In this document: piece by piece, positions 8,838 through 20,400 of the stretch
Layout of the letters: every line of letters starts with the position of its first letter
Numbering within the stretch: position 1 is the first letter of the stretch
The notes under the pieces: model-generated
The model's input: only the letters and a program-made list of their open reading frames with translations
Told to the model about the DNA's origin: nothing
Database searches by the model: none
Source: Aurantiochytrium sp. KH105
Taxonomy: Eukaryota > Sar > Bigyra > Thraustochytrida > Thraustochytriidae
Direction: 5' to 3'
Assembly (NCBI GenBank): GCA_003116975.1
Contig: BGKB01000200.1
Span: 5,858 to 69,857, forward strand
DNA: 64,000 nucleotides
Made by a program: the position numbers and the translations under genes

Positions 8838-11081
8838 TCACACCAAAAGAGCCTTGCTATTGCGCGAAGGAAGGATGGAACAGATGCTCGTCCAGAGGCG
8901 GTACAGAGCATTGCGACGACGGCCACCGCCCCCTGTTTCAGCGCGGCGTCGCGCGAACGACGCGGATTCGGCCTCGTCAATGTCTCTCTGCTCTGCTGCA
9001 TCCTCTGCCACAATAATTCTGCCCTCGAGCTGCAAACGCGAGGACTCAGACGGGCCGGGCGCACGCAACAACCCGCAAAATAACGTCTGTGCATCAACTC
9101 GAGAATTCGTGAAAAGGTCTAGCCCTGTGCGTTCCCAATACTCGGCCACCTCGTCATATCCGCACTCTTCGCCACGGAGCACAACCGCGCGAGACCATGC
9201 TCCCGAAAATCGAAAAGAAGCATCAGCACATTGCAGCTGATCATAAGGAACGACTTGCTGCCAACGCAGGAACCGACGCCACTCATCCCAAGCAGAGAGC
9301 CACTGCTGGAATGAGGATTCCGTGGCGGCTTCCACAGCTCGTGCGGCCGCCTCGAGGTCTTCTGACCCAATGTTTACATAGTGAGGATACAGCATTTCCA
9401 CCGCTGATACAGGTAGCGCGAGGCGCTCGCGAAGATCAACTTCGTACCTCAAAAAAACGCACACCTCGTCAACACTCGGACCCAGCGCCGTCACTTTGCG
9501 CATTGCAAAGTCATGTACAATTCCAAGCCGCATGATGGCTCGTCCCACCTCGCGAAGCGCGTCAGCGTCCCTGCGAGCTTTGATAATGGCGGCCAGAGCG
9601 CATATTTGATTCAGTGCCCAGATGGGCTTATCTCCGCAGCTGTCGACACTATCACACACGCGCGAGAGTAACTCGGCACGCGTAGAAAGATCTTCCTGAG
9701 CTAGCAGCTCCAATGCTTCACGCACGCGGCGCACGAGGCCGACGCGGAGCACCTCATTAGTGTATTCTTTGGAGCTCCTCAGTTTGGTGAGGAAGAGCTG
9801 GAGCCCTCGTTGATAAGCCGGGTCAACTTCGAGGTGAAGTGTTGGGTGCCAGTTACGAATATGCTCCGCGAGCTCTTGCTCCGCGAGCTGCTTGCTGGAC
9901 TGCTGCGCGGCAGCCGCGAGTTCCTCGAGCTGAGCGCCCGAAATTTCCACGTTCACGTGAGGTACTTGCATGGTGCGAACGACATCAAGAGCGCCTCCGC
10001 GAAGGCCAGTTCCAATAAGTCGAATATACAGCGGCTTCGTCGCACTGCGCACGTCGAACAAACTCGAGGGGAGGTGAGAGACGCCCCAGCAGGAACGCAG
10101 CTCGACAAACTCGCCGCGTACATTCAAGTTCTCCGAGAGCTCGGCGGCGCCGGTGAGACCTTCAAGATATAGATTTCCGCCGACGAATAGTCTTGAAAAT
10201 GGAAGAAGTCGCGGGGATGGAATTGTCGACGAACCCAGCAGGCCCGTCGGCCCGTCCTCCGAAGCGACGCAAAGCGACCCGCCTACCCATGAGTTTTCGC
10301 CAAGCTCAAGTCGCTTGCAGCCGAGAGCACGCAAGCTTCCTGCCACGACGGCTCGGCGATGCGTAGGTACTTGCAGTTTTCTTACCATGTCGCTCTTGAC
10401 TCGATCGGGCGCTGTTCGCGCGAGAATTTCTTCGTCCGTGCGGAGAGCCAGCGTCGGGCCATAGGAAAAGATTGCACGCCCTCCTATCGCAAGATTACGA
10501 GGAAGCGTCTCGAGTTCGTCCAACATGTTTAACTCCAAATTTCCGCCGATTCGGAACTCTGAGGGGAGGTGCTGGAAGGCTTTGCAACCCTGGATGCGGC
10601 AGTCCCCCGAAACAAAGGTTCCAGGTCCGAGACGCGCGAATTTGGCGCAGCGAAGAATGGTCAGCGAGCCGTAGACGGCTAGATTTGGCGGCAACTCGAC
10701 GAGCTCGTTGCAATGCTCGATGGTCAGGTCCCCATTTACGGTGTATCCTTCGTCCACACGTTCGAGCTTGGGACAACTCGTCAAAATGACAGAGCAGCGA
10801 AAGTCGAGCCGTGGCAATCGCGTTTCGCCAAGCGCCAGGACAGCCACCTCACGCCACTTTGGCGGAATCACAATGAGCGTCCGCTGGCGCCCGCCGCTGA
10901 GCCCTTGGGCGTCGCTGGCGTTTTCGCCCGTCTTGGGACCTTGGTCGTTGCTGTCTTCGTCGTCGGCCCAGAACTTGCGGCACCCGGCAAGCGCCAGAGC
11001 GAGGCCGGGCCCGCCCTCGCTCTCCAGCCAGGCGTCCGTGTCCCGCTTCGTCGTGGACGTCCGCGCCGTGTGGACGAGCAT
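8838..11081 (-). CDS. LRR plus NEL-type E3 ubiquitin ligase
   Basis: This is a 747-residue single-exon protein. Residues 85-400 form irregular leucine-rich repeats with recurring 'vxGxLxixxCxxLxxLPxxL' units (VNGDLTIEHCNELVELPPNL, VYGSLTILRCAKFARLGPGT). Residues 405-610 match the NEL (novel E3 ligase) domain of IpaH/SspH-type effectors. They contain VRRVREALELLAQEDLSTRA, then VCDSVDSCGDKPIWALNQIC with the CxD catalytic motif at C482 and D484. Then come VDEVCVFLRYEVDLRERLAL-P and FQQWLSAWDEWRRFL. NEL ligases form a ubiquitin thioester on this cysteine, and the LRR selects the substrate and holds the ligase inactive. The family is known mainly from bacteria, so transfer is plausible, but GC content and codon style look like the neighbours. 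No secretion signal is seen. It is convergent with the CSPP1-like gene (35-base gap) and divergent from TOR. Confidence 0.75.
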   Translation of the reverse strand: MLVHTARTSTTKRDTDAWLESEGGPGLALALAGCRKFWADDEDSNDQGPKTGENASDAQGLSGGRQRTLIVIPPKWREVAVLALGETRLPRLDFRCSVILTSCPKLERVDEGYTVNGDLTIEHCNELVELPPNLAVYGSLTILRCAKFARLGPGTFVSGDCRIQGCKAFQHLPSEFRIGGNLELNMLDELETLPRNLAIGGRAIFSYGPTLALRTDEEILARTAPDRVKSDMVRKLQVPTHRRAVVAGSLRALGCKRLELGENSWVGGSLCVASEDGPTGLLGSSTIPSPRLLPFSRLFVGGNLYLEGLTGAAELSENLNVRGEFVELRSCWGVSHLPSSLFDVRSATKPLYIRLIGTGLRGGALDVVRTMQVPHVNVEISGAQLEELAAAAQQSSKQLAEQELAEHIRNWHPTLHLEVDPAYQRGLQLFLTKLRSSKEYTNEVLRVGLVRRVREALELLAQEDLSTRAELLSRVCDSVDSCGDKPIWALNQICALAAIIKARRDADALREVGRAIMRLGIVHDFAMRKVTALGPSVDEVCVFLRYEVDLRERLALPVSAVEMLYPHYVNIGSEDLEAAARAVEAATESSFQQWLSAWDEWRRFLRWQQVVPYDQLQCADASFRFSGAWSRAVVLRGEECGYDEVAEYWERTGLDLFTNSRVDAQTLFCGLLRAPGPSESSRLQLEGRIIVAEDAAEQRDIDEAESASFARRRAETGGGGRRRNALYRLWTSICSILPSRNSKALLV

Positions 11082-11401
11082 CTTCTCCGTTGGCGAGTTC
11101 CTGGCTTCGGCCAGCTCGCGGGTTTCTCGATTCGGATTTGGGAAGCTCCGACTCTGCCGCCGCGAGAGGGATCAACTCCGGGCTTTGCCCCTCTTCTCGC
11201 GCGTACGACGCTGCAAAAACGACCCGCCGCCGCGCCTCGCCACTTGCGGCGCGTATACTTCACTTCCGAGGGCGGGGTTTCGCACTTGCGCCCGGCGCCG
11301 CAAGTGGAGAATGCCGTCGCGCGAAGACGAGGCGGCGCAGAGCAAAAAATCCTCCCGGAGACAGACCGACGCGCGGCGGCGGCGGCGGCGGCGCGGCCAG
11401 C
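11082..11401. promoter_or_regulatory. bidirectional promoter region, NEL ligase / TOR
   Basis: These 320 GC-rich bases separate the divergent starts of the NEL ligase (minus, 11081) and TOR (plus, 11402). The promoters of both must lie here unless there are upstream leader exons. No TATA box is evident. A GGC/GCG run lies just before the TOR ATG. Confidence 0.5.
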
Positions 11402-14400
11402 ATGAACCTGCGGCAGTCGCAGCAGGTCAACGACAAGGGCCAGCAGACGCTGCGCAAGACCCTCGACGTGAGTTTCCCGTCGCAGAGACGTCTGGAGAGG
11501 AGAGGGTGGGGGGAAAAATGTGAATGCGACGCGAGGCCCTCGACCCGTGCCGGTCCCTTGCCGCACTACTACGCAGGCCCGACTGGGTTGGGGCCGCAAG
11601 GCCGCAGGCGTAGCGCGTAGGAGAATAATGGCGGCATGGGAGACGCACGTGCCGCGAGAGATCAAGAGCTTGTTCTCAAAGAGGAAGAAGAAGAAATAGT
11701 GGTGGTGGTGGTGGTGGTGGTGGAAGGCACGAATAACCAACCCCAACATACTGACGCTTTGTCTTGCTTGGCCTATCCACCTGTAGTCGCTCCGCACCAA
11801 AAACAAAGATGACCGCATCATCGCGACGAAGCGCGTGCGGCGCTACTTGGAGCAAGAAAGTCGCAGCCGGTCAAGCGAGAGCTTTGCTCGCGTTCTAAAA
11901 ACTGTCATTGCGCAAATGGAGGTGTGGAAGAAAACCTCGAGCTCCACAGACAGTCTCGCGTGCACGATCCTCATTAACGAAATCGTTCACATGGCTCACC
12001 CCGAGGTGAAAAATAGAAACATTCAGGTAGTGGTCATAAACCTTTTAACACGCATCGTCCAGCAGGAAGCCTCGGGCCGCATTCCTACCTCGGACAAGAA
12101 CGCTGGCCTCGTGGCGCTCGAATCTGCATGTCACGTGCTCGGAACCTTGGCTACCGGTCCAGCCTCTGTGACATCCTTTTTTGTCGAGCGAGAGTCCAAA
12201 AAGGCTATCGCCTGGCTCGACGCCAAAACGAATCATGAAATGAAGCGCTTGGCCGCCGTGCTCATGCTCAAAGAGTTTGCCCTCAACGCGCCAACACTGT
12301 TTAACATTCATAGCGAAGACTTCTTTGGCAGTATTTACAGCGCTCTGTGTGACAAACACTTGCGTATTCGCTTCACGGCCTCCATTGCCCTTCGCTACGC
12401 ACTGCGCGTCATCGCACAGCGCGAAGCGCGCCAAAAATACAAACTGTACAACGACATTTGGGAACTCGCAAGAAAACAGTTCCCAGACCCATACGGATCC
12501 TTTTCCGGCGCTCGCAGCGCCAGTACGGGGTCCAGAGGCGGTGTCACATCTCCACGAAGTCGTCGCTTCTCGAAGCTCAAGCGAGCCGCTGCCGGGAGCA
12601 AGCCAAGCAGCCTCTTTGGCTTCATCAGCGGCGGCGGACACGGATCAACAGGATCGGGTGACGCATTGCATCACCACCACCACGACCATGCGGGTGGCGC
12701 TGGTGCTGCTGCGGGTGCTGGTCCCGGTGCGAATGGTGATGCCGGCCCATCTACCCCCTCGCATTCGAGTGGACAGAGCTTTCGCAATGCTGCGGCCTTG
12801 CACGGCGCTTTGCTAGGGTTCTACGAGCTGATTGGCGAATGTACGGGGGAGTTCATACGCTTTCGATTTGATGAAATTTTTGACCAGTGCATTTGGCTTC
12901 CCGATGTGCGGTTCCATAGCGATCCGCTCGTGCGAGAAACTGTCATGATGATTCTTCCTCGATTGGCGCTGCATTGTCCAGATCCGTCATCGGTTGCTGT
13001 TTTTCTCTCACAAAGTCTTCGTTACCTCATTTCGTCGGCAAGTTCATCTCCCATGAACGCAGGAATCCCGACTTCGGGATCAGGTCAAGGTCAAGCTGCC
13101 ACTTCCGCATCTTCCGCGGGGCAACATCGCTTAGCCGCGACTTGGGATCGGGGCAAAGCCAGTAGCAGCAGCATGCCATCGACGCCACCACCCCCGCCAC
13201 CCTCTTCAACGCCTCCCATCTCATTCCCCGTGCCACCTTCGTCGGCTTCGACTACTTCCAATTCATCTGCGAATGGCACAACAAACACTGACGAATCCGC
13301 AAAGAGCGCACGCGTGAGCAGCCGCCCGGCAGCTTTTCGCGCTCTTGGCCAAATGAGCACGCTTAACAAGGCCTCTGCGATTATCGAAAGCCACCTTTTG
13401 CAAGTCATCGAAACCATTCGCGACGGCCTCACGGCCACACCCAGATGGCCCTTTTGCCCCGAGGCACTTTACTGTCTCCGCCTGCTCTTGCAGTCCCACA
13501 ACGTTGTAGGCGTCCTCGGTTCTAATGAACCTCTCCGCGCCCTCATTCCCTATTTATTCGGTGGCGGTCTCAGCGAAGGCCTCGTCGCCACGCTAGCTGT
13601 TCTCACCGACACCCTTGCCAACGACGCTATTGTCCTTCAGGCGCGCCTTCTTCAGGAAGTGACGGCCATTTTGTCTGTCTCCGCGGTCCGCGGCGGCAAG
13701 AAAAACCGCGCTTTTCAGCAACACGTCCAAGAAAAGCAGTTCAAGCTCACGCGCAAGCTTGCCCTCAATAACCAACTCGAGACCGAGACGCTCAGCTCGT
13801 ATGTTTCCAGACGAGAAAGCGCTGCAAACGCGTCGCCCGCAAGCGCGTCTCACCGCTCCGCTCGTGCGGACTCGCGTACCTCGGACAATGGGTCGTCTAT
13901 GCGGGAAGTCTGGAAGGACTTCAAGTGGAGGGCCGCAAATTTTTGGGCCAACACCGGTACGACCGTGAACTCCAACGTCTTGAAGCAAAGATCGGAAAAG
14001 GAACAGTACGCGGATTCTGACCCAAGCGCGCAAATGCAAATTTTGGCTCTCAGGACCTTGTCGACGTTCAAATTTGAGAGCATCGACCTTATCCCGATTC
14101 TTGTATCACTCGTCGCGCGGCATTTCGAGGCCGCGGATCCCCGGGTGAGAATGGAAGCATGCCGAGCTGCAGGCTATGTGCTCACGCGTGCGCTTGCGGC
14201 TCATGCTGCCACCTGCAAGCTCGCCGCTGCAGTCTCGGGTAAAACCTTTGCATCTGGGTCGCCTTCGCGAATATTGAGCAAGAGGTCTTCACAGAGCTCT
14301 GGGTCAGACCCTCGTCAACGACTTTCACTTTCGGAGAGCATGTTTGCGCACGCTGGCATCTTTTCTGTGGATGCTCGAAAAAAGGACGATGCAACGCGAA

Positions 14401-14447
14401 ATCCCTCAGCCGCTTCGGACGGCACAAAGCCAAAGCAGCAGCATTCG

Positions 14448-14486
<39 letters not shown>

Positions 14487-17400
14487 AAAAGGTCGCAAAC
14501 GCCTCCGCTAAGCTCTAATTCCGCCAATGCGCAAGCCTCATCAAATGGAGTCTTTGTCGTTGACGAGGAGGATCGTTACGCAGACGATGACCGCGTTCCG
14601 TCCCTTGACATGCATGCTGTCCATCACATCATGGCGCGGCTCGTCATGGTGGCCATGACGGATGAGGACGTGGCGTTGCGCCAGTACGTGGTGGAAGACC
14701 TCTCGCAACGATTCGCCCCAATTCTTTTGCAGAGCCCAGAGCTTATCCGCTCCTTTATGGTGCTGGCCAATGATCGAAACTTTGAAGTTCGCGCCGTCGC
14801 AGTGGATGCGCTTGGTTGCTTCGCATCACAAGCGCCTTCGAGGATCATGCCATCTGTGCACACGGTGCTCTTGCGCCATCTCAATGAGCTGAATTTTGCC
14901 GTCGAACCAAAGCACCGAGAAGAGTCGGTCATGTTGCTTGGTCTGCTCATTCGGTCGTTGAATCCAGCGCTGGCGCGTCCGCATATTTCCACGGTCATTG
15001 ACACTCTTCTCCCGAAGATTCATCGCGTGCATCGTGGTGTAGCAACGGCCATGCTTGCAACTTTGGGCGAAGTTGCACGTGTCGGTGATGAAGCGACGCT
15101 TTCGCCACTCTTGGCGCGCGTGCTTCCCATAATTGTCACCATTCTTGATGACGGATCGTCCTCCACCTTTCTCAAGCGAGAGGTGGCACTCTCCACGCTT
15201 GCCATCATGGCAAGCAACGCAGCTCTTCCCATTTGGCCTTACTTGTGTTTTCCCCAACTTCTCCAAAGCATTCTCAAGACCATGGTCATGCCGGGCGCTC
15301 CTATAGAACTTCGCAAGCAAGCGATGATCACCTATGGTGTACTCGGCGCTCTCGACCCCTGGCTCTTTACGAATCACCAGCAACTCGCGGCGGAAGGTGT
15401 CGGAAGTTCTCCCGAAGGCGAAAGTGCAGCGTCCATTCCAAAGCTCTTGTTAGCCTTTGGCGGCAGTCGCGACCTTCCAGCTGCAGTTCTCCAAGCTTTC
15501 GCTGCAAGGAAAGTCGATTCCGATGATGAAGCAGACGATAGCTCGAGCGAACCCGAGGAGGAAGTGTACTTTACAGATAGTTTTGTGGAGGGTAGCAGCT
15601 TCGACCTCGATAGTCACGGCCAGCAGCACTCCTATCACGCTTCTGCTAGCACCACTGATGGCTTCGGCAGTGGCTCCTTTCGGGCTCTGTCCAAAAACTC
15701 TTCCTCCTTGCAGCCGCCTCCCACTTTGTTTGCAGATCACAACCGACCGCTGGAGACCGCGATACTTTCTGGAGCCCGTGCGACCACTCGGTCTGGCTGG
15801 CAGTCGGGTGATGCTCCCGGCTCGAGACCAACGCCAGCAGCGTCTGGCGGTCTCTGGGGATCCCGGTCTCGTCGGACTTCCTATCTCGTCAAGTCTGATT
15901 TGTATCCTGTGCCTGGGACTTCGTCCGAGACGCTCGCAACAGAGGAGAGCCATGATTCCCTTCCCAAGGAGATCAATGAAGCTGCTATTTTACATTCTCC
16001 ACAGCCCTCGGTTCCAGCACATGAAGTCTCGCCTGTCATTCATCCAGTGCCTCGACCATCTTCGGCTCATCTTCCGTCCACTGCATTCCCGGATCTCCCA
16101 CCTCTGCCTCCGCCACCTCCGCCACCGGGCCCGCCACCTGCGGACGCCTTTCCCATGTCCGGCCTCGAGCAAATGTCGAGCATTCTTGGCGGCGACCACA
16201 GCGGAGCTCGTCGCACCCTTGGTGGAGCGAACTTTGGCCATCCTGGAGGACGAGGATCCGCGCTTTTCCCAAGTACTGGACCGCAGCAGAGCCAAGACTC
16301 CGGTCTGATGATGCTGCCGGGACCACCTGGGGTCACTGGGACAAATGCCCACGTCACGGGTGTGCCGCCAGGTTTCATTCCAGGTGGTGCGCACCGACGC
16401 GCGGCAACGGCAAATCCTACGTTTCAAGACACGCTTACAAGCAGCAGCAATCAGGCGCGCAGAGCGTCTGCGCGTGCTCTGAACGGACGAGGTCGAGGTC
16501 GGCGCAAGTCTTCGATCCGCGTTGTGGCTCAGCAAATTAATGTCATGTCGCACACTTCAAAGAACAAGCGCCGCCAGAGTACCTTGTATCAGTTCCATCA
16601 AGCCCCTAGTCGCTCGACGGGCGCCGAGAATCTCAGCAGCAAGCCTGGAGATCATAGCTTTGCAGCCTCTGCAGCCAATCGACCAAACGTGTTGGCGCAG
16701 ACGCCCGTGAAGGCCTCTTCGATCTCGGTTTCAGGCGCTGCGGGAACGCGTGCAGACGCGACAAAAGCGACCGGTCCTGCAAATGCAAGCACCGCAGTAG
16801 CAGCGCAGAGCGCGTCTGCGGGCTCGGCCCTTGATGAAGCTGCAGGAGCGAACAGTGCCTGGCATGCCACGAATGGTGCCCAGGTGTTCACTGGAGCCGC
16901 AGCCTATGCAGCAGCAGCAGCCAACCAGCAAATTCAGGACCAGCTTGCAGACGAAGAGGTCCAGGCGGACCTCCTCGATCAAACTTCTGCAAGCGCAATC
17001 CTTCCGTCAGCCGTACAAATGAACGCCGAGTACTATCCCCGCGTCGCCATTACGGCGCTGTCCAAGGTCCTTGCGCGCAGTCAGCTGGAGCACGAAGAGC
17101 ATCTCATGTCGGCCATCGAGGCGATCAATCGTGTTTTCCGGGCGCTCGAGTCAAATTTTTCGCTCTTTCTCCCGCTCGTCATGCCCCGTTTGATCCACGT
17201 TATCCAGCGCGCGGGCCTGCATGGCCGACCTATCACTTCCAAAAAGCTTCAAGAGCTGAGCTTTCTCGTGAAAATTGTCAAAGACGACATCACGCCATAT
17301 GTGGCGGCAATCTTTGAACTGAACCACGAAATTTGGAACGGAAAACACAAGCTTGCCATCGTACATCTCGTAGACACTCTGGTGGATACTCTTTCGCCGG

Positions 17401-20400
17401 ACGCCTTGCGGCCTTATATGGCTACCGTGCTCGATGATATGCTCAGCCTTTTGCACAGCGAGCGAGACGCTCTTCAATTTGTCGACTCATCGCATGTGTT
17501 GCACGTCTTGTCGCGCTTCAGATCCGCCATTGACGAACACCTCTATCTCGTCATCCCGACGTTGTGTGCGCTCATCGATAGTACGTTGGTCCCGCTGGAG
17601 ATTCGCGCGAAGTCTGTAAGCACGCTCAAGTTCATTATTCGCTCATGCAACGTCAGCGAGTACGCTTCTCTTATTATTCATCCAATCGTGCATGCCTTGG
17701 AAGATTGCAAAGCGCGTAGCGCGGCAGCTGCAGCTTCAGTCTCTGTGCCCGAGTCGAGCGAATCTTCGGCGACCGAGGCATCGAGCTCAACAGCGAGCGC
17801 TGCCGCGCAAGTGGCTCGCAACAAGGGAGAACGGACTCTCTTTATTCTCGTCATGGAAGCTCTCGAGTCTCTTGTCTTTCGTCTCGAGGAAGACTTTGCC
17901 GTCTATGTATCCCTTGTGGAAAAGGCCCTTGGCGAAGTGGTAGCGTCCGGCCTCTTCTTGTTGCTGCCTGGATCGCCGCATTCGACGACAGGAATCGTCG
18001 GCAAGGAAGGCGCAGCCATTGAGTCTTATCTGGCCCTGGTGAATCGCGTGCTTCGGGGACAGGCGCTCGACCGCCCAAAGTGGCTCAACGCTGAAAACGA
18101 AGTGGAACTTTTGTACCTTGAGAAACCGCTCAAGGAAAGTGCGACGCGCAAGACACGCACGCAGTCCATGGTTCGTTCGCACAGTATGGATCTGAGCCAG
18201 CTCAAACCCGCATGGCACACGGCGCAAATCAGCACAGAAGCAGAGTGGCTTGAGTGGATGCGACGCTTCACGCTCGCGCTGTTGCGGCAGTCACCCATTG
18301 AGGCTATTTATGTATGCCATGCGCTCGCAGAAACGTACGACCCCGTCGCGCGCGAGCTCTTCAACGCCGCATTTCTCTCCTGTTGGGACAATCTTGAGGG
18401 CAATGCGCGTGATAGCCTGGTCGATCAAATGGAGCTGGCGATGAAATCGCCCAAGATCCCCAAAGACCTTTTGCAGGTCTTCCTAGGTCTTGTGGACTTT
18501 ATGGAACACGATGACAAGCCGCTGCCCATCGATCTTCGTGTATTGAGCGATGTGGCAATCCGTTGTCAGGCGTATGCCAAGGCGCTGCGCTTTAAAGAGC
18601 TCGAGTTTCGCACCGTTCCCGAAGACTGCATTGAAAAGCTCATCAACATCAACAACAACCTCGAAATGCACCACGCTGCAGCTGGAGTTGTCTTGTTTGC
18701 GCGATCTCACTTTTCCGAAACAACAGAAGTCAAACCTCTGTGGTACGAGCGTCTGCAAAAATGGGACGAGGCATTGCAGGCATACGATCAAAAGATGCAT
18801 CAGCTCGAGTGCGATTTGCGCGGCCGCCAACCTTCATCAAGCCGCAATGGCATTTCAAGATCATCGTGGCCCGTCAAGGAGCAACTCAATCTGACGGTGG
18901 GCCGGCTGCGCTGTCTCAACAAGGTCGGAGGGTGGAATTCTGTGCTGTCCCTCCTCGAGGGTCACTGGGCTGAGCTGCGCGAGATCGATCGAAGTCTTGC
19001 ACGAGTCGCGTCGTCACCTCGCGAGGACAGCGCGCACTCTCCCCGAGCCGATGCGACGCCGTCTTCGCCGGGCTCTGCCCCGTCTCCACCTGTCTTGTCA
19101 CACTTTCTGCCCAAATTTCGAGGATCCTCGGATCATCTCGCCATTCTCGATCCGTCCTTGGGCAATGGTGACCATGCCTCGGGTCGGCGTCGATCTCTGG
19201 ACGAGGGTCCTGGCGGCACCACGTCGACGCTCGGCCAGCCCATCGGGGTGCTTATGCGGAATCGCTCGCACGCCTCTTCATCCGTGGTTTCCCACAACAC
19301 GGACGAGGAACTCTCTGAGTCACGACTTGGAGCACTTCGATTGGCCTATGGCGAAGATGAAGTGACAGGCCCCTGTTCACCAAAGAGCGCTACCGAAAGG
19401 CCCCAGCCCGAGCTCAAGGCGCTCTTTGGCCAGAGTGGAAGCTTCGGTCCAGTCCCCAACAACGCCGAGAGCGCGTCAACAGACCGAATTTATTCTTCGC
19501 TTGGTGGGAAGTCGCCAACTTCGTACCCACAGCCGTTGGTGGGCCTCTCGTCACCCGTCGACCTAGGCCCACACGTTCCGGATCAGGCATATGTGGGCGC
19601 CGTGCGTGCGACCAGCCCCTTTGACGCTGCAGGCGACAGCTTAAGTCCGGTATCTCGCGACATTCGCGACTACTACAAGGGCATGGGCGCGTTTTCAGGC
19701 GTCGTGTCGAACGAGGTTGACAAAGAATTGTCAAAACATCGCGAGGTGGCCGAAGTCTCGGGGTACTCGCAAGAGATTTCGCAGCGCAGCAATATGGCGA
19801 CGAATGCTGAACAAAGCACGGAGTCAGACCTTCGGTGGTACGCGCAAAAGCTCGCGACCATTGGTGGTCTTGCATCGTATGCGTTGGGCAAGTGGGAAAA
19901 CCTTGCTCGGTTTGTTCCTTATCTTGATACAAATCGCACGGATGGCTGCACGCTAAATGTGATTTTGGCGCTGCATGAAGGCCGGTTAGAGCATGCTCAA
20001 ACCTTTATCGATCATTCGTATACGATCCTGGACAAAGCGCTCACCTCGCTCGTCGCGGAGAGCTACGGGCGTGCGTATCCGCATCTGATCCAAGTCCAGC
20101 ATATGGTCGAGCTTCAAGAGATTCTCGATTACAAGAAGCTTTTGCGTCAAGAGAACACCGAGGAGGCAAAATTATATCTCAATCGTCTGCGGCGCGTATG
20201 GTCGGCACGGCTGCAAGGCGTGCAGAATACGGCTTCGTCCTACATGCTAATTCTTGCCTATCGGAGCATCATTGTCGATCCCGTCGACGATCTGGACACC
20301 TGGCTCCATTTTGCCAAGATTGCGCGCAAAGAAAAGCTTTTGAATCTTTCGCTGCAGGCTTTGATGCGTCTTGGCATCGGAGCCAACATTGACAATCAAG

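Noticed and set aside
8838-11081. bacterial contamination as the source of the NEL gene
   Set aside because: It is embedded between eukaryotic genes with the same GC style and a 35-base gap to its neighbour; contamination inside a contig is not indicated, although read-level checks would settle it.
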